Source: Nocardioides terrae
GTDB taxonomy: Bacteria; Actinomycetota; Actinomycetes; Propionibacteriales; Nocardioidaceae
Direction: 5' to 3'
NCBI RefSeq assembly: GCF_900112345.1
Contig: NZ_FOLB01000007.1
Span: 62,001-126,000 of the forward strand
Length of the DNA: 64,000 nt
A program made the translations under genes and the position numbers. The notes beneath the pieces were generated by a model. It did not search any database and was not told the DNA's origin. It worked only from the letters and a program-made list of their open reading frames with translations. Position 1 is the first letter of the stretch. Every line of letters starts with the position of its first letter. Shown one piece after another: positions 26,283 through 34,850 of this stretch.

Positions 26283-27186
26283 CGGCGGCCGCCTCGGCCA
26301 GCAGCGTCGGGAAGTCGGCCGCGCCGAAGAGCGCCTGCGCCTTCTCGAACCGCTCCATCCCCCAGTCCCAGAAGTCGAACTCGATCGGCGAGAGGGCCGC
26401 CTGGATGAAGCCCCAGAGCGACCAGCCGTAGCAGCTGCACAGCGCCTGGAGCCGCACCCGTGCCAGATCGGCCGCGGTCGGCGACCCGACGTACGCCTCC
26501 ACCCACGCGTCGCGCTGCTCGGGGGTGAACCCGCACTCGGCCACGGTGTTGCCGAGCTCGAAGGAGGGGTCGTTGTTGCCGGAGTACTCGTAGTCGATCA
26601 GCCAGACCCGCTCGCCGTCGTCGAGGAAGTTGGCGGCCAGCAGGTCGTTGTTGCACGGCACCGTCGGCGGCGGCGAGACGGCCAGCGCCCGGCGTACGTC
26701 CTCCCAGGCGTCGGCGTAGGCCGTGTAGTCGGCGGGGAGCCGGAGCCCGCGGTCGCTGATGGTCGACAGGTACGCCGCCCGGCGGGCGAACATGTCGAAG
26801 TCACCGGTGAACCGCGGCCCGGCGTGCAGGCGCCGCACGGCCGCGGCCGCCCGCGCCATCACCGCCTCGTCGGCGAACGACCCGTCGGTCAGCGCGGTGG
26901 CGTGGAGGTAGCCGATGACGAGCATCCCCAGGTCCGGCCGGTAGTCCACCACCGGCGCGCCGACACCGGCGGACGCGGCGGCAGCGGTGTTGTCGCGCTC
27001 CGCCGCGCGGTCGATGCCCAGGAGGTCGGCCCCCGCGTGGGAGCAGCGGACGACGAGGTCGAGGGCCGGCTCGACGCCGTCGTCGGTCGTGACCCGCACG
27101 TTGGTGTTGGTCAGCCCGCCCGGCAGCGGAGCGACGCGCCAGGACCGCCCCGCCAGCGCGGCGAGGCGGTCCAGGGGCATCGTCAT
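26275..27186 (-). CDS. Choline/ethanolamine-kinase-like phosphotransferase
   Basis: A 303-aa APH/choline-kinase-fold protein. The nucleotide loop is near LPGGLTNTNVRV, the catalytic loop is CNNDLLAANFL (Asp181, Asn186), and the metal-binding segment is VWLIDYEYSGNND. The usual His of the HND catalytic motif is Asn179. It could phosphorylate an amino-alcohol such as ethanolamine. The ATG at 27186 shares a base with the permease stop, so it is translationally coupled. A long open frame upstream is a shadow of the permease. Confidence 0.82.
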   Translation of the reverse strand: MTMPLDRLAALAGRSWRVAPLPGGLTNTNVRVTTDDGVEPALDLVVRCSHAGADLLGIDRAAERDNTAAAASAGVGAPVVDYRPDLGMLVIGYLHATALTDGSFADEAVMARAAAAVRRLHAGPRFTGDFDMFARRAAYLSTISDRGLRLPADYTAYADAWEDVRRALAVSPPPTVPCNNDLLAANFLDDGERVWLIDYEYSGNNDPSFELGNTVAECGFTPEQRDAWVEAYVGSPTAADLARVRLQALCSCYGWSLWGFIQAALSPIEFDFWDWGMERFEKAQALFGAADFPTLLAEAAAGG

Positions 27187-28784
27187 CAGATGGCGGGCTC
27201 CGGCGCGAGCGGCGGCTCGAGGGGCGGCTCGGGTTCCGTCCCGGCGTCGATCGTGCGGACCGGCCCCTTGAACCAGTTCTTCGCCGAGACGTTCCACCAG
27301 ACGATGAGCAGGACGAACACGCCCAGCGTCATGAGGGGTGCGTAGTTGACGCTCGCCCAGGTGAACTCGTCTCGCCACGGTGCACCGAAGGGCGACGTCG
27401 GCAGCATCAGCATGATGCCGACGACGATGATCTCGACGACCGCGACCGGGTTCATCCACTTGTACTTCGCGCCGTTGTTCCAGCTGCCGACCTCGAACTT
27501 CTCGCCGTGCTTCCAGCGCAGGAAGATCGGGATCGCGAACGAGAAGTACAGGCCGATGACCGACACCGAGGTCACCGCGTAGAACGCGGTCGGGATGCCG
27601 TTGACCGACTTCAGCGCCGGCAGGGTGATGAGGGCGGCGACGACCGCGGCACAGATGACCGCGTTCACCGGCGTCCGGGAGGCGTTGACCTTCGACCACA
27701 GCGACGAGCCGGGGACGGCCCGGTCGCGGCTGAAGGCGAACATCATCCGCGAGGTGGAGGTCAGGCAGGCGGTCGCGCAGAAGAGCTGGGCCGCCGAGGA
27801 GATGAAGAGCAACGTCCCCGCCCAGTTGGCCCCGAGAGCGGCGTCGAAGACGTAGGCGACGCCACCGGCGGGGATGCCGGCGTAGTCGGGTGCACCGTCG
27901 ACCTGCGGGATCGCGAAGGTGATCGCCAGCAGCAGGATGTAGCCGCCGACCGCCGAGTAGAAGATCGACTGCCAGATCCCCTTGGCGGCCGAGTTCGCGG
28001 CACCGTGCGTCTCCTCGGAGAGGTGGACCGAGGCGTCGAAACCGGTGATCGTGTACTGCGTCAGGATGAAGCCGAACGGGATGATCGCCAGCCAGAAGCC
28101 CAGCGCGCTCGTCGAGCCGTCGGCGTGCCAGCCCGAGCCGTTGAAGCGGTCGGTGAACACCTGCGAGACGCTCAGGTGCTGGTCGGGGACGAAGAGCAGC
28201 ACGAGGATCAGGAACGCCGCGCCCGCGACGTGCCACCAGACCGACACGTTGTTGATCAGCGCGAGCAGGTGGCTGGAGAAGATGTTGATCAGCGCGATGA
28301 GCACCAGGATCACCAGGAAGATGAGGAACACCTGGTTGAGGGAGAAGGTGTCGACCCATCCCCACTCGATGAAGGTGAGCTCGAAGAAGCTCGCGCACCC
28401 GTAGGCCACCGAGGCGGTCACCGCGATGAGGCCGATCAGGTTGAGCCAGCCCGTGAAGAACCCGGCCATCGGGCCGCCGAGCTTGGAGGCCCAGTAGTAG
28501 ATGCCGCCCGAGGTGGGCATCGAGGAGACGAGCTCCGACATCGTGAAGCCGATGATGAGGATGAACACCGAGATGATCGGCCAGGACCACGAGATCGAGA
28601 CCGGGCCGCCGTTCGCGATGCCGGCGCCGTACGTCGTGAGGCAGCCGGCGAGGATCGAGATGATCGAGAACGAGATCGCGAAGTTGGAGAACCCGGACCA
28701 GGTCCGGCTCAGCTCCTGCTTGTAGCCCAGCTTCGCGAGGTGCTCCTCGTCGGCGATCGAGCTTGTTTCGTGTCCTTCAGGCAT
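27186..28784 (-). CDS. APC-family amino acid/amine permease
   Basis: A 532-aa permease with about 12 transmembrane helices from residue ~35 to ~510. The conserved GGIYYWASKLGGP segment of the GABA/choline-type APC subfamily is present. It probably imports the amine processed by this locus in symport with protons or sodium. I chose the ATG at 28784 because AGGAG precedes it by 8 nt; upstream frames cross the divergent promoter. The C-terminal tail is Pro/Glu-rich. Confidence 0.88.
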   Translation of the reverse strand: MPEGHETSSIADEEHLAKLGYKQELSRTWSGFSNFAISFSIISILAGCLTTYGAGIANGGPVSISWSWPIISVFILIIGFTMSELVSSMPTSGGIYYWASKLGGPMAGFFTGWLNLIGLIAVTASVAYGCASFFELTFIEWGWVDTFSLNQVFLIFLVILVLIALINIFSSHLLALINNVSVWWHVAGAAFLILVLLFVPDQHLSVSQVFTDRFNGSGWHADGSTSALGFWLAIIPFGFILTQYTITGFDASVHLSEETHGAANSAAKGIWQSIFYSAVGGYILLLAITFAIPQVDGAPDYAGIPAGGVAYVFDAALGANWAGTLLFISSAAQLFCATACLTSTSRMMFAFSRDRAVPGSSLWSKVNASRTPVNAVICAAVVAALITLPALKSVNGIPTAFYAVTSVSVIGLYFSFAIPIFLRWKHGEKFEVGSWNNGAKYKWMNPVAVVEIIVVGIMLMLPTSPFGAPWRDEFTWASVNYAPLMTLGVFVLLIVWWNVSAKNWFKGPVRTIDAGTEPEPPLEPPLAPEPAI

Positions 28785-28828
28785 GCGGATCTCCTGCGAG
28801 TCAGTGGGGTCGCACCGAGTTCCAACGG

Positions 28829-28859
28829 ACGCTAGACCCGCGGCGCAGTGGCGTGTCAA
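28829..28859 (-). promoter_or_regulatory. Promoter of the permease operon
   Basis: On the minus strand, TTGACA (28859-28854) and TAGCGT (28834-28829) are separated by 19 bp. This leaves a 5' UTR of about 40 nt carrying the AGGAG site. The operator at 28876-28893 lies just upstream of the -35. Confidence 0.5.
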
Positions 28860-28875
28860 CAGGTCGGCGACAATT

Positions 28876-28893
28876 TGGTATGAACTCAGACCA
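28876..28893. promoter_or_regulatory. GntR/FCD-type operator in the divergent promoter region
   Basis: TGGTATGAACTCAGACCA fits the symmetric pattern TGGTnTGA-NN-TCAnACCA. The TGGT...ACCA edges are usual for FadR/FCD regulators. It lies in the 163-bp region between the permease and the adjacent GntR/FCD gene, so it is probably that regulator's own site and controls both arms. Confidence 0.65.
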
Positions 28894-28947
28894 TAAACAC
28901 GTCGTGGGTCGTTGACGGCCCCCTGACCACGGAAGAGACTGACCGCC

Positions 28948-29703
28948 ATGACCCCCTCCCCCGAGCCGTCCGCGGCGGCCGCATCGGCGACCCTGCCGGT
29001 GACGCTGCTGAGCCCGGTGCGCGGGCACCACGCCTTCGAGGCGTGCGTGGAGCAGCTGGCTCGCGCCATCCGGCTCGGGGTCTACCCGCTGGGCAGCACC
29101 CTGCCGCCCGAGCGGGAGCTCTCGACCCAGCTCGGCGTCTCGCGGGCCACGTTGCGTGAGGCGATGGCGGCGCTGAGGCAGGCCGGGCTGGTCCAGACCA
29201 CCCGGGGGCGCGGCGGCGGGACGGTCGTCATCCTCAAGCCGCCCACCCCGTCGGCCCGGGCCGCCGCCCGGACCACTCCGGAGCAGCGCTCGGACTGGCT
29301 CGACGCGCTGGCCTTCCGACGTGTGATCGAGCCGGGCGCGGCCGCGATGCTCGCCGAGGCGGGCCTCGACGACACCGCCCGTGCCCAGCTGCTGGCGGCG
29401 CACGACGAGGTCGCCGCCGCGTCGAAGCCGGCTCACTACCGCCAGTCCGACTCGCGGTTCCACCTCACCATCGCGGCGTTGACCGGGTCGCACCGGGTGA
29501 TCGAGTCGGTCACCTCGGTGCAGGCGACGCTGCACGAGATGCTGCTGGCCATCCCCCAGCTCGAGACCAACATCGCCCATTCCGACGACCAGCACACGGC
29601 CGTCGTACGCGCCATCCTCGCGAAGCGGCCCGACCCGGCGCGGCGCGCGATGGAGCAGCACTGCGACGACACCGCCGCGCTCCTGCGCGGCCTGCTCGCC
29701 TGA
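28948..29703 (+). CDS. GntR-family regulator with FCD domain
   Basis: A 251-aa protein. The N-terminal winged helix has IRLGVYPLGSTLPPERELS and GVSRATLREAMAALRQAGLV, and an all-helical FCD ligand-binding domain (~115-245) follows. It is divergent from the permease operon and precedes the ligase operon, so it is probably the local repressor responding to the amine or a glutamylated intermediate. A matching 18-bp palindrome lies upstream. The His and Asp residues in the FCD core (SRFHLTIAALTG, DDQHTAVV) fit metal-binding members. Confidence 0.88.
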   Translation: MTPSPEPSAAAASATLPVTLLSPVRGHHAFEACVEQLARAIRLGVYPLGSTLPPERELSTQLGVSRATLREAMAALRQAGLVQTTRGRGGGTVVILKPPTPSARAAARTTPEQRSDWLDALAFRRVIEPGAAAMLAEAGLDDTARAQLLAAHDEVAAASKPAHYRQSDSRFHLTIAALTGSHRVIESVTSVQATLHEMLLAIPQLETNIAHSDDQHTAVVRAILAKRPDPARRAMEQHCDDTAALLRGLLA

Positions 29704-29755
29704 CCCCGCCCCACCGACGATCCAGCCTGCCAACGACCATCCCGAGGAGCACGCC

Positions 29756-31147
29756 GTGGCCCGACTCCGCAACGACCGGCACCTGTCGATGAGCGACCTG
29801 CTCACCGACATCTCCACTGGTGCCGTCGACACCGTGATCGTCGCCTTCACCGACATGCAGGGACGGCTGCAGGGCAAGCGCCTGCACGGCCGCTACTTCG
29901 CCGACCACGTCGTCGAGCACGGCACCGAGGGCTGCAACTACCTGCTCGCCGTCGACGTCGACATGAACACGGTCGGGGGCTACGCCATGTCGTCGTGGGA
30001 GCGCGGGTACGGCGACATGGAGTTCGTCCTCGACGACCGGACCATCCGCCGGCTCACCCACCTGCCCGCGACGGCCATGGTCCAGTGCGACCTGGCCTGG
30101 CCCTCGGCCGACGAGGCCGACCGGCAGCCGGTGCTGCAGTCGCCGCGCACGATCCTCCAGCTCCAGCTCGACCGGATCGCGGAGCGGGGCTGGACGGCGC
30201 TGGCCGGGACCGAGCTCGAGTTCATCGCCTTCGAGGACACCTACGAGGATGCCTGGCGCTCGGGCTACCGCGACCTCACCCCGGTCAACGCCTACAACAT
30301 CGACTACTCGATCCTCGGCACGACCAGGGTCGAGGGCCTGCTGCGGGCGATCCGCAACCACATGTACGACGCCGGGCTCGACGTGGAGAGCGCCAAGGGC
30401 GAGTGCAACCCCGGCCAGCACGAGATCGGGTTCCTCTACGCCGACGCGCTGACCACCGCCGACAACCACGTCGTCTACAAGAACGCCGCCAAGGAGATCG
30501 CCGCCCAGCAGGGCCGCTCGATCACGTTCATGGCGAAGTACAACCAGCGCGAGGGCAGCTCGTGCCACATCCACCTGTCGCTGCGCGACGAGGACGGGTC
30601 GCTGCTGTTCTGGGAGGGCGCCGGCTCGTCGGGGGCCCGCACGGAGCTCTACGACCACTTCATCGCAGGGGTCCTGGCCACGATGGCGGAGTTCACCCTG
30701 CTCTACGCGCCCAACGTGAACTCCTACAAGCGCTTCGCCGACGGCTCCTTCGCCCCGACGACCATCGCCTGGGGCGAGGACAACCGCACCTGCGCCGTGC
30801 GGCTCGTCGGCCACGGGCACGGGGCGCGGATGGAGAACCGCGTCCCCGGTGCCGACGTGAACCCCTACCTCGCCCTCGCCGCGATGATCGCGGGCGGGTT
30901 GCACGGCATCGACGAGGCGCTGCCGCTGCCCGACCCGCTGGCCGGCAACGCCTACACCTCGGGCCTGGCCAAGGTGCCCGGCACGCTCCTGGCCGCTCGC
31001 GACCTCTTCGCCGCGTCGGAGGTCGCTCGCAAGGCCTTCGGCGACGAGGTCGTCGACCACTACGCCAACATGGCCGACGTGGAGCTCGCGGCCTACGACG
31101 CCACCGTCACCGACTGGGAGCTGCGCCGCGGCTTCGAAAGGATGTAA
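29756..31147 (+). CDS. Glutamine-synthetase-like gamma-glutamyl-amine ligase
   Basis: A 463-aa GS-I-fold ligase. Key residues are present: FTDMQGRLQGKR, GTELEFIAF, ESAKGECNPGQHEIGF, HIHLSL, NSYKRF, the Arg in NRTCAVRLVG, and ENRVPGADVNPYLALAA. The FTDMQGRLQGK form is that of PuuA/GlnA4-type enzymes, which ligate glutamate to an amine rather than ammonia. It leads the right arm of the amine locus. In order with the next three genes it resembles the mycobacterial glnA4 cluster (from memory). The amine is not determined. Confidence 0.88.
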   Translation: MARLRNDRHLSMSDLLTDISTGAVDTVIVAFTDMQGRLQGKRLHGRYFADHVVEHGTEGCNYLLAVDVDMNTVGGYAMSSWERGYGDMEFVLDDRTIRRLTHLPATAMVQCDLAWPSADEADRQPVLQSPRTILQLQLDRIAERGWTALAGTELEFIAFEDTYEDAWRSGYRDLTPVNAYNIDYSILGTTRVEGLLRAIRNHMYDAGLDVESAKGECNPGQHEIGFLYADALTTADNHVVYKNAAKEIAAQQGRSITFMAKYNQREGSSCHIHLSLRDEDGSLLFWEGAGSSGARTELYDHFIAGVLATMAEFTLLYAPNVNSYKRFADGSFAPTTIAWGEDNRTCAVRLVGHGHGARMENRVPGADVNPYLALAAMIAGGLHGIDEALPLPDPLAGNAYTSGLAKVPGTLLAARDLFAASEVARKAFGDEVVDHYANMADVELAAYDATVTDWELRRGFERM

Positions 31148-32502
31148 TGAGCACGTTCACGGTCCTGAACCCGGCGACCGCCCGGCCGGTCGCCGAGGTG
31201 CGCCTCGCCTCGGTCGAGGACACCGACGCCGCGGTCGCCGCAGCTCACGAGGCGTTCCAGACCTGGCGCTCGGTCGCCCCGGGCGAGCGGGCGCGGCTGC
31301 TGCGGCGGTTCGCGGCGGTCGTCGAGGACCACATCGACGAGCTCGCCGAGCTCGAGGTCCGCAACGCCGGGCACACCTGGGGCAACGCCCGCTGGGAGGC
31401 GGGCAACGTCCGCGACCTGCTCAACTACTACAGCGGGGCGCCCGAGCGGCTGACCGGCAAGCAGATCCCGGTCGCCGGCGGCCTCGACGTCACCTTCCAC
31501 GAGCCGCTCGGCGTGGTCGGGATCATCGTTCCCTGGAACTTCCCGATGCCGATCGCCGCCTGGGGCTTCGCGCCCGCGCTCGCGGCCGGCAACACCGTCG
31601 TCCTCAAGCCGGCCGAGCTCACCCCGCTCACGGCCGTCCGGATCGGCGAGCTCGCCCTCGAGGCAGGGCTGCCCGAGCACGTGCTGACGATCCTGCCGGG
31701 CGCCGGGACGGTCGTCGGCGAGCGGTTCGTCAGCCACCCGCTCGTCCGCAAGATCGTCTTCACCGGCTCCACGGCCGTCGGCAGACGGATCATGGCCGGC
31801 TGCGCCGAGCAGGTGAAGCACGTGACGCTCGAGCTCGGCGGGAAGTCCTCCAACATCGTCTTCGCCGACGCCGACCTGCCGGCCGCAGCCGCGGCGGCGC
31901 CGTACGCCGTCTTCGACAACGCCGGGCAGGACTGCTGCGCCCGCTCGCGGATCCTCGTCGAGCGCCGGGCGTACGACGACTTCATGGCCCTCCTCGAACC
32001 CGCCGTGCGCGGCCTGCGGGTCCTCGACCCGTCCGACGAGGCCAGCGAGATGGGGCCGCTCATCTCCGCCGGTCAGCGGACCCGGGTGACCGGCTACCTC
32101 GACGGCGTCGACGTGGCGTTCACCGGATCCGCGCCCGACGGTGACGGCTTCTGGGTGCCGCCGACCGTCGTCGCGCTGGAGGACCCCTCGGCCCGCATCT
32201 GGCGCGAGGAGGTCTTCGGCCCTGTCGCCGCGGTGATGCCGTTCGACGACGAGGCCGACGCGATCGCGAAGGCCAACGACACCGACTACGGGCTGTCCGG
32301 CTCGATCTTCACCAGGGACCTCGGCGCCGGGCTGCGCGTCGCGCGGGGCGTCGAGGCCGGCAATCTCAGCGTCAACTCTCACTCCTCGGTGCGCTACTGG
32401 ACGCCGTTCGGCGGCTACAAGCAGTCCGGCCTCGGGCGCGAGCTCGGCCCCGACGCGCCGTACGCCTTCACCGAGGAGAAGAACGTCTTCATCGCCCACT
32501 GA
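31147..32502 (+). CDS. NAD(P)-dependent aldehyde dehydrogenase
   Basis: A 451-aa ALDH-superfamily enzyme. It has the catalytic Cys263 in GQDCCARSR, general base Glu229 in LELGGKSSN, PWNFPM cofactor-site residues, and EVFGPV near the C-terminus. The ATG shares a base with the ligase stop (TAATG). By analogy with PuuC it would oxidise a gamma-glutamyl-amino-aldehyde to the acid. Confidence 0.92.
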   Translation: MSTFTVLNPATARPVAEVRLASVEDTDAAVAAAHEAFQTWRSVAPGERARLLRRFAAVVEDHIDELAELEVRNAGHTWGNARWEAGNVRDLLNYYSGAPERLTGKQIPVAGGLDVTFHEPLGVVGIIVPWNFPMPIAAWGFAPALAAGNTVVLKPAELTPLTAVRIGELALEAGLPEHVLTILPGAGTVVGERFVSHPLVRKIVFTGSTAVGRRIMAGCAEQVKHVTLELGGKSSNIVFADADLPAAAAAAPYAVFDNAGQDCCARSRILVERRAYDDFMALLEPAVRGLRVLDPSDEASEMGPLISAGQRTRVTGYLDGVDVAFTGSAPDGDGFWVPPTVVALEDPSARIWREEVFGPVAAVMPFDDEADAIAKANDTDYGLSGSIFTRDLGAGLRVARGVEAGNLSVNSHSSVRYWTPFGGYKQSGLGRELGPDAPYAFTEEKNVFIAH

Positions 32503-32514
32503 TCCCCCAACCGC

Positions 32515-32550
32515 TGGTCGAGGAGGTCGCGCAGCGACCGTCGCAAGACC
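32515..32550. repeat. Dispersed hairpin repeat of Nocardioides type
   Basis: The inner stem GGTCGC (32525-32530) and GCGACC (32534-32539) has a 3-nt GCA loop. It is enclosed by outer GGTC (32516-32519) and GACC (32547-32550). Sequences of this form (GGTCGAGGAGG... GCGACC...GAGACC) recur in intergenic regions of Nocardioidaceae genomes, from memory. It lies in the 70-bp gap between the aldehyde dehydrogenase and SDR genes. Confidence 0.6.
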
Positions 32551-32572
32551 CGCAGACCGAGAAAGAGAAGCA

Positions 32573-33352
32573 ATGGCAGGACGCATCGAAGGAAGGGTCG
32601 CCGTCGTCACCGGCGGCTGCTCGGGCATCGGACTGGCGACCGTGCGTCGCTTCGTCGCCGAGGGCGCGAAGGTCGTCGTCGGCGACATCGCGGACGAGGC
32701 CGGGAAGGTGCTCGTCGACGAGCTGGGCGGCCCGGAGGTCGTGACCTACGTGCACGTCGACGTGACCAGCAAGGAGGAGGTCGACGCGCTCTTCAAGACC
32801 GCGAAGGACACCTACGGCTCGGTCGACATCGCCTTCAACAACGCCGGCATCAGCCCGCCGGACGACGACTCCATCCTGACCACCGAGCTCGACGCCTGGC
32901 GCAAGGTGCAGGAGGTCAACCTGACCAGCGTCTACCTGTGCTGCAAGGCCGCCCTGCCCTACATGATCGAGCAGGGCAAGGGGTCGATCATCAACACCGC
33001 GTCGTTCGTCGCCGTGATGGGCGCGGCCACGTCGCAGATCTCCTACTCGGCGTCCAAGGGCGGGGTGCTGTCGATGACCCGCGAGCTCGGCGTGCAGTTC
33101 GCCCGCGAGGGCGTCCGCGTCAACGCGCTGTGCCCGGGCCCGGTCAACACGCCGCTCCTGCAGGAGCTCTTCGCGAAGGACCCCGAGCGGGCCGCACGAC
33201 GGCTCGTCCACATCCCCATGGGGCGCTTCGGCGAGCCGGAGGAGATGGCGTCGGCGGTGCTGTTCCTCGCCTCCGACGACTCCTCGTTCATGACCGCCAA
33301 CACGTTCCTGGTCGACGGCGGCATCTCCGGCGCCTACGTCACGCCGCTGTGA
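32573..33352 (+). CDS. SDR oxidoreductase of the amine locus
   Basis: A 259-aa classical SDR. It has VVTGGCSGIGLA (cofactor), NNAGISPP, the catalytic YSASKGG motif and the C-terminal FLVDGGISGAY. Its position between the aldehyde dehydrogenase and the gamma-glutamyl hydrolase suggests it oxidises an alcohol group of a glutamylated amino-alcohol to the aldehyde. Such a step would make sense for ethanolamine-type substrates. GAGAAAGAGAAG provides the ribosome-binding site. Confidence 0.87.
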   Translation: MAGRIEGRVAVVTGGCSGIGLATVRRFVAEGAKVVVGDIADEAGKVLVDELGGPEVVTYVHVDVTSKEEVDALFKTAKDTYGSVDIAFNNAGISPPDDDSILTTELDAWRKVQEVNLTSVYLCCKAALPYMIEQGKGSIINTASFVAVMGAATSQISYSASKGGVLSMTRELGVQFAREGVRVNALCPGPVNTPLLQELFAKDPERAARRLVHIPMGRFGEPEEMASAVLFLASDDSSFMTANTFLVDGGISGAYVTPL

Positions 33353-33411
33353 GCGACGGAGTCGAGCGAGGGACGAGCGAGCGACCGAGTGAACGGGCAG
33401 GCGCTGTGAGC

Positions 33412-34128
33412 ATGTCGCAGAGTGCGCCCGTCATCGGCCTGACGACCTACCGTGAGCAGGCGGCGTGGGGCGTCTGGGACCAGCGCGCCGACCTGCTGCC
33501 GGCCGCCTACGCGGGCGCGGTCGAGTCGGTGGGCGGCGTACCGCTCCTGCTGCCACCGGTCGCCGCTCCGGGTGCGGCGGCGACCGTCGTCGCCCGGCTC
33601 GACGGCCTGGTGGTCTCGGGCGGCGCCGACGTGGACCCCGGCCGCTACGGCGCGGACGCGCACCCGCGGACGGCCGGCTGGCGTCCGGACCGCGACGCCT
33701 GGGAGCTGGCGCTCCTGGACGCCGCCGACGCCGCCGGGCTGCCCGTCCTCGGCGTCTGCCGCGGCATGCAGCTGATGGTCGTCCACGCGGGCGGGACGCT
33801 CGACCAGCACACCCCCGACCTGGTGGGCCACGACGAGCACTCTCCCGGCGGCGACGCCTTCGGCACGACCCAGGTGGCGACCGAGCCGGGCAGCCGGCTG
33901 GCCACGCTGGTCGGCGACAAGGTGACCGTCTCGTGCCACCACCACCAGTCGGTGCGGGAGGCGCCCGGCTTCCGGGCGGTCGCCCGCGCGGCCGACGGGA
34001 CCCTCGAGGCGATCGAGGACCCCACCGACCGGTTCTGCGTGGCCGTCCAGTGGCACCCGGAGACCGCCGCGGACGTCGGCCTGTTGGCCGGGCTGCTGGA
34101 GGCTGCCGCGGCATACTCGGCCCGGTGA
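33412..34128 (+). CDS. Gamma-glutamyl hydrolase, peptidase C26 (PuuD-like)
   Basis: A 238-aa class I glutamine amidotransferase-fold hydrolase. The nucleophile is Cys116 in GVCRGMQ and the His215/Glu217 pair is in QWHPE; HHHQSV is the conserved C26 segment. By analogy with PuuD it releases glutamate from the oxidised gamma-glutamyl product. Starts at 33406 (GTG) and 33412 (ATG) are both possible. The stop overlaps the next start (GTGA). Confidence 0.88.
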   Translation: MSQSAPVIGLTTYREQAAWGVWDQRADLLPAAYAGAVESVGGVPLLLPPVAAPGAAATVVARLDGLVVSGGADVDPGRYGADAHPRTAGWRPDRDAWELALLDAADAAGLPVLGVCRGMQLMVVHAGGTLDQHTPDLVGHDEHSPGGDAFGTTQVATEPGSRLATLVGDKVTVSCHHHQSVREAPGFRAVARAADGTLEAIEDPTDRFCVAVQWHPETAADVGLLAGLLEAAAAYSAR

Positions 34129-34838
34129 GCCGTCGTGCACGCCCCCGCGTCCTGATCAGCGCCCACCGTGGCGGCGCCGGTGTCGAGACGTCGAACGAGA
34201 ACACCCTGGTCGCCGTCCATCAGGCGGTGGAGATGGGCGCGGACTACGTCGAGCTGGACGTGCAGCGCCGTCCGGACGACTCGCTCGTCGTCCTCCACGA
34301 CGACGACGGGCGGCTGGACGCGGTGCGGTTCGACGACGTCGTCGCGGCGCTCGGCCGCACCCGGGCCCATCTCGACCTCAAGTTCGGGACGGCGGACGGC
34401 GCTGCCGAGGTCGAGGCCGTACGCCGGGCGCTGGACGTGCTCGGTCCGGGGCCGCACGTCGCCACGACCGGTCGGGTGGCCACGGCGCGGACGCTGCGCG
34501 CCTGGGCCGACGCCAACGGGTCGGACCTGAAGGTCGGCATCTCCATCGGCGGCACCGTCGCCGGCCTCCCGGTCCTCGAGCAGGTCCGGCGTCGCTGGGC
34601 CGAGCTGTTCCCCTGGCCGAAGGTGGCCGCGTCGCACGCCGACGTGATCGCCGCGCACCACCTGCTGGCGTTCCTGACCCTGCGCCGCCTCGCCCGCAGA
34701 CGCGGTCTCGACCTGCTCGTGTGGACGCCCGACCACGCCGTGCTGCTGCGCTACTGGCTGCGGCCCGGCCGCGCCTGGCTGGTCACCACGAACCACCCCG
34801 GGCTCGCCATCAGGATCCGGGAGCAGCACGGCGGCTGA
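34125..34838 (+). CDS. Glycerophosphodiester phosphodiesterase
   Basis: A 237-aa GDPD-family protein. It has the HRGGAGVETSNENT motif (His plus Glu), ELDVQ, and VVLHDDDGRLD (second His). It hydrolyses glycerophosphodiesters to glycerol-3-phosphate and a free alcohol such as ethanolamine or choline. It has no signal peptide. It is translationally coupled to the gamma-glutamyl hydrolase through GTGA. That links lipid head-group release to the amine pathway, although the coupling could also be incidental. Confidence 0.85.
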   Translation: MSRRARPRVLISAHRGGAGVETSNENTLVAVHQAVEMGADYVELDVQRRPDDSLVVLHDDDGRLDAVRFDDVVAALGRTRAHLDLKFGTADGAAEVEAVRRALDVLGPGPHVATTGRVATARTLRAWADANGSDLKVGISIGGTVAGLPVLEQVRRRWAELFPWPKVAASHADVIAAHHLLAFLTLRRLARRRGLDLLVWTPDHAVLLRYWLRPGRAWLVTTNHPGLAIRIREQHGG

Positions 34839-34850
34839 CAGAATGGACCC

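Noticed and set aside
27187..28590. Upstream extension of the choline-kinase-like gene to 771 residues
   Set aside because: The extension is an out-of-frame, Arg/His/Pro-rich shadow of the APC permease. The ATG at 27186 overlaps the permease stop.
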